Source of the DNA: Sphagnum magellanicum
Lineage: Eukaryota; Streptophyta; Sphagnopsida; Sphagnales; Sphagnaceae
Reading direction: 5' to 3'
Assembly: GCA_021904315.1 (NCBI GenBank)
Contig: CM038922.1
Location: 11,445,347 to 11,509,346 of the forward strand
Length of the DNA stretch: 64,000 nt
The first letter of the stretch is position 1, and each line of letters opens with the position of its first letter. Shown here in pieces: positions 60,235-64,000 of the stretch. The notes under the pieces are model-generated. The model saw only the letters and a program-made list of their open reading frames with translations. It searched no databases and had not been told where the DNA came from. Position numbers and translations under genes: made by a program.

Positions 60235-60560
60235 CATATATTTAATTAATTTTGGACTTTACAATAGTCTAGAAATTCAAACAAGAAATATTTCACATAC
60301 TTCAAACCTTAAATAGTCCATTTCTAAAAACAACCAAATGGCCACCAACTTGTTCATCGTAAACAATGTAATTTGCACATGTCACAAAAATATGGAATCT
60401 AGAACTGGTGGCCACTAGTTTCATTTGAACACCAAAAGGAAGTTAAAAGGAAAAAATGGTACTTGAGATAATACCAAAAAGAGGGTTTAAATTATATATC
60501 TACCTATGATTCAAATGTATATTATAAGGTTTGTAGGTTATACATAACCTAACATGTAAA
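60235..60560. other. AT-rich spacer
   Basis: Nothing recognised. Confidence 0.5.
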
Positions 60561-60880
60561 ACCTAACACCCACCAAGTTGTTAAATGTAACAATGTAAAC
60601 AATAATAATTCACTAATCAACAAGTTTATTGCAATGTGTTTCAAATATATAATACGAAACCTGGTGCCCATTAGGTTGTTAAATCCAACAATGTAAGCAA
60701 TAATAATTCACTAATCAACTTTATTGAAATGTGTTTCAAATATTTATTATAGAACCTAGTGGGCATCAGGTTAATAAATCCAACAATGTAAACAATAATA
60801 ATTCATTAATCAACTTTATCACAATGTGTTTCAAATATATATTATAGAACCTAACATCCACCAGATTGTTAAAACTACCA
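60561..60880 (+). repeat. 95-98-bp tandem repeat, about 3.3 copies
   Basis: Units start with ACCT at 60561, 60659, 60754 and 60849. Each holds ACC-A---GTTGTTAAATCCAACAATGTA, AACAATAATAATTCACTAAT, CAACTTTATT and AATGTGTTTCAAATATATA. Units are about 85-90% alike. Confidence 0.88.
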
Positions 60881-61690
60881 ATGAACAAGCTTTCTAACTT
60901 CAGCTTTCATTCATAATTTAAAACTATGAGGAAGCCATGTAAACCATATGGTTCAAATCAATTCCTACTACAATGTTTTAATCATTTATGTTTATCCATG
61001 CTCAAAAAAGTAATTATATTGGTGTCATCTTGGAATAACAATCTCCATGGCAAACATTGTTTCTCCCCATCAAAGCCGTAAACATCATCGCACAATATGC
61101 AAACAACTATTTAAACCCTTTACAAACAAAACTTAAATTCTTCTATAAAATTGATACAATTTATATAAGAAAATTTCTTATAAATCAACAATTTTTTCTA
61201 ATTAACAATCCGTTTAAGTTTACGAGAACATCTTGATGTGCCTTTCAACTTGGCAGTTGGCTATAAAGGAATAATAATCTACACACACCACAAACATTTG
61301 TCAACAAAAAAATTGCTATCAATACTAAAAATGATGGCCACAAGGCAATGAATTGACGATCATACTTGTTAGTCACATGGAAACAATCCATTCAATGTTC
61401 TTGGTGGCATCAAATCAATAATTGAACAACTTCAGTAGGTAGAGATGTGTGGAGATGATAAAAACACACTTTTAAACAACTACATTGGGCACCCAATTCT
61501 TTGATGTCGACCATCAAGAACTAAGCACCTGCTCGATACTAAACTACCAACTATGACCACCCAGCTAAATTTTGTAATTAACATTTTGGATACTTGCATG
61601 GACATTAACTGAAGACAATACGAAAATGAATGCAATATACAAAACCATTCCTCATTTTGTAGTGGCGGTTATTGATTCCCCATGTTTCAT
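60881..61690. other. Spacer, no recognised gene
   Basis: No gene or clear repeat seen. Confidence 0.5.
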
Positions 61691-61699
61691 AGTCAAAAT

Positions 61700-61930
61700 T
61701 AGGTTTTAAATAGAACATTCAAATGTCACTTGAGGTGTATGAACTCTAATGTAACCAACATAGATTTTAATAATATTTACTCCTCTTTCATTATGCATTT
61801 TTACAATATGAGCTTGAACATCTATGAAACCATTTATGATATAACATCTTATAAGGTGCAAAATGGCTACAAGTAATATTTCTAACGCTACCAAAAGGAT
61901 TGCGCTTTACATAAGTGGAAACATTCAATC
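61700..61930 (-). pseudogene. Duplicate of the FCP1/NIF-like C-terminal segment
   Basis: The DNA resembles 62215-62400: both carry TTTTAATA-GAT--TATTC, TTTTTACAATATG-ACTTGAAC, TATAACAT-TTATAA and GGATGGCTACAAGTA-like blocks. It is an extra, stop-filled copy of the segment downstream of the phosphatase-like domain. Confidence 0.55.
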
Positions 61931-62214
61931 CATAATTATTCATTTCTTATTGATTCCCAATGTTTCATAGTTTAAATGTTGAAACAAAACATTCAAATGT
62001 CACCCTCAACATTATGGTCTCTACCATCAACCATAAAAAATTGTGCGCCCACTTGATACTACACCACCAACTTGAATCGTGTGCCCACCTAATACTACAC
62101 CACCAGTTTGAATCAAGTGCACATTCAATACAACAAATAAAAATAGGATATCGATCACATTTGCAAGTCTTTAACAACTAATGAATCAAGATATCAATCA
62201 AATGTGCAAATTAA

Positions 62215-62945
62215 ATGCAACCAACACAAATTTTAATAAGATGTATTCTTCTTTCTTTGTGCATTTTTACAATATGGACTTGAACAAATACGAGAACATT
62301 TATAATATAACATTTTATAAAGTCTAGGATGGCTACAAGTAGTACTTTTAATGTTACCAAACAGATTTTGCTATACAAAAGTTGACACACTGATTCCAAA
62401 ATGATGAAAACACTCCAAGTATGGCAAAATAGTAAATGTCAAATAATCATTTGGATCTCTATTAGATGTATCAAAGGTTTTTACAAAAATGGCATTAAAC
62501 GACTCATTAAACATACTTTTGTACGATATATCGTCTACAAGCAAGGTGTTTCCATGGTGAGTGCCAAGATATTTACTAAAAAAAACATCAAGATTCTTGT
62601 GGAAAACAGGCTTTTCATGGTTTGCTAACAAGAAATGATCGTTTTGTTTATAAGTCTCCCACTTAAGAATCTTGGAAGGATCAATTCTAATTTGCGTTTC
62701 CTTGTAAATTTTATCTAGATAAATATTGATGTTGTGCCATTGAGTCACAAACACACTTCAAATTGCACTAGGCACCTTTCAAGGAAATATTTCAATCTAG
62801 GCCTTAAACAAAGAGTGCACAATGGGACTAGACTTATTTGATGTTTAATGGGAGGCCCTAGATTAAATTCATTTTCAATAGGATTCCATTCAAGTAAAAA
62901 ATAACACGGAGAGGATATTTCAACTCTTTAAGAGAGGATTGAGGC
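62215..62945 (-). pseudogene. FCP1/NIF-like HAD phosphatase domain, decayed copy 2
   Basis: The minus strand starts near 62905 with VIFYLNGILLK (compare the LDLNGVL form of HAD motif I in plant FCP1/NIF-like proteins). RPRLKYFLERCLVQFEV comes next, then an open segment 62754-62371 with HGNTLLVDDISYKSMFN (HAD motif III, hhhDD) and PYLECFHHFGISVSTFV. Proteins of this fold dephosphorylate Ser/Thr residues such as those of the RNA polymerase II tail. Motif I lacks its first Asp and the frame is broken, so it is inactive. Family assignment is by motif memory. Confidence 0.55.
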
Positions 62946-63089
62946 ACTGTTGACTCAAACCAAGGATTTAAGTTTGAAGGAATTTCATTCACATTTTTTG
63001 AAAATTGAAACTCCACATTTTTTGTAGGCTCATCCCTTGCGTTAGTCTTTTCAATTGACTCAATTAAGGGGTCCCTTGAAAAAGGAATA

Positions 63090-63765
63090 ACCTACAACAA
63101 TTAATAGAAGGAAGAAGAGGACACTAATTCAATGGAAAACTTAGAATTCGAGCAACCAAAAAATGGATATATTTTATTGATATTTTTGGACCTTGGAATA
63201 TTTCTACAAAAACTAGCATCACACTTTGCGTTGCATTTTACAAATAATGTGTTATATTCACTATCAACATTAGTGATATGTCTTATGGAACCAAAGGGGT
63301 TATCTTTCATAAATGTAAACACATTAAGTCCACAATAACGAAATGATTCTAAGTATGGGAGCAAGCTCCCAACAAAATCATTATCATTTACATCTAGCTT
63401 TCAATACGATTTCACAAATATGACATTAAATGGAGGGTTCATGCAAGTTATATAAGGAGTGGTGTCTATTAACAAAATGTTTCCAAGGTGAATATTAGGA
63501 TATTTCAAAAAAAATTAGAAAGGCTTTTATGATACATAATCTTTTCAACTTGAAGTATATTCATATGCCTTGTGACACTATATTTTGGCATAATTTGCGA
63601 CCACAAATCCTTTTTGGTGAAATGGATATATGTGTTCCATTACTGATTTCCCTCAAGTACAATCCTATTTTCGTTGGATTTGCTAAGGACTAAAAGTACA
63701 CTATAAATTGCTTGGTGCATTTTCTAAGGAACTTTTCCAAACTTAGTCTCAACACAATTCTCTTA
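63090..63765 (-). pseudogene. FCP1/NIF-like HAD phosphatase domain, decayed copy 1
   Basis: The minus strand shows FLRKCTKQFIVYF near 63720, then IHLGNILLIDTTPYITCMN (motif III, with DT in place of DD) near 63465-63490, NPPFNVIFVKSY, and LLPYLESFRYCGLNVFTFMK followed by DNPFGSIRHI within the open frame 63364-63101. The block order equals copy 2, so the two are a tandem duplication. Stops and a frame change are present. It may extend beyond the window end. Confidence 0.55.
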
Positions 63766-64000
63766 CTTAGCATAAGACCATGCATTTATGGTGGAAGAAT
63801 TGAATAATACCCCTTCCCCATAAGGACACCTTTCAACACAAAACAACATGCAAAGGATTCACTTCACTTGGACCTTTTTTATCAAATTATTGAAGTGATC
63901 CAAGAATTAAAAAAGGTCGTGAATAAAACCCCTTCCACTTCCACCAACTCTCTAACCATGTGCCTAATATTAGGAGTCTTTTCATAAACTTCCATCCTTG
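63766..64000. other. Window edge, nothing recognised
   Basis: Possibly the 5' part of FCP1/NIF-like copy 1 on the minus strand; no motif was recognised. Confidence 0.3.

Overview
This is nuclear DNA of a land plant. Three things show it: an intron-rich, glutamine-rich MED15 gene whose N-terminal KIX domain closely matches plant MED15; an intronless organelle-type mTERF gene; and Ty1/copia, hAT, LINE and Helitron elements of plant type together with TTTAGGG-type telo-box motifs. Gene spacing is wide and the spacers are AT-rich repeat deserts, so the genome is probably large. A fern, lycophyte or another large-genome embryophyte fits, but I cannot name the species.

Layout. 1-3.6 kb: promoter and leader of MED15, with dispersed GCCAAATTTGG repeats, a GAA tract and a 25-base G run. 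3.6-12.3 kb: MED15, reconstructed here as 21 coding exons (1,363 codons plus stop). 13.5-18.6 kb: the mTERF gene (single-exon CDS 14609-16765) with its leader and trailer, ending in a four-copy 46-bp tandem repeat. 18.6-42 kb: a repeat-rich desert holding a copia fossil (19.2-19.7 kb), a 34-bp minisatellite split by a solo LTR (24.3-26.1 kb), a decayed hAT transposase (28.9-31.2 kb), repeat copy A (34.1-37.0 kb) carrying a Helitron with a 52-bp minisatellite, and an opposite-strand hAT fragment that overlaps the end of copy A and runs on to about 37.7 kb. 42.9-51.05 kb: a protein kinase gene whose last intron holds a nearly whole antisense copia element. 51-56 kb: dispersed repeats. 56.0-60.2 kb: repeat copy B, a relative of copy A that lacks the Helitron but carries a 5'-truncated LINE. 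61.7-63.8 kb: two decayed tandem copies of an FCP1/NIF-like phosphatase domain.

How the parts relate. The host genes do not form a functional cluster. MED15 is a tail subunit of the Mediator complex in the nucleus, mTERF proteins act on organelle nucleic acids, and the kinase is a TKL/RAF-like enzyme. The main story is nested insertion. Copies A and B act as filled and empty sites for each other and so define both the Helitron and the LINE. The 34-bp array defines the solo LTR through a CTATT duplication. The copia element is bounded by AATAT duplications inside a kinase intron that splices in phase on either side of it.

Exon boundaries and repeat limits were read by eye from reading frame, splice dinucleotides and alignment of copies; no computation was run.
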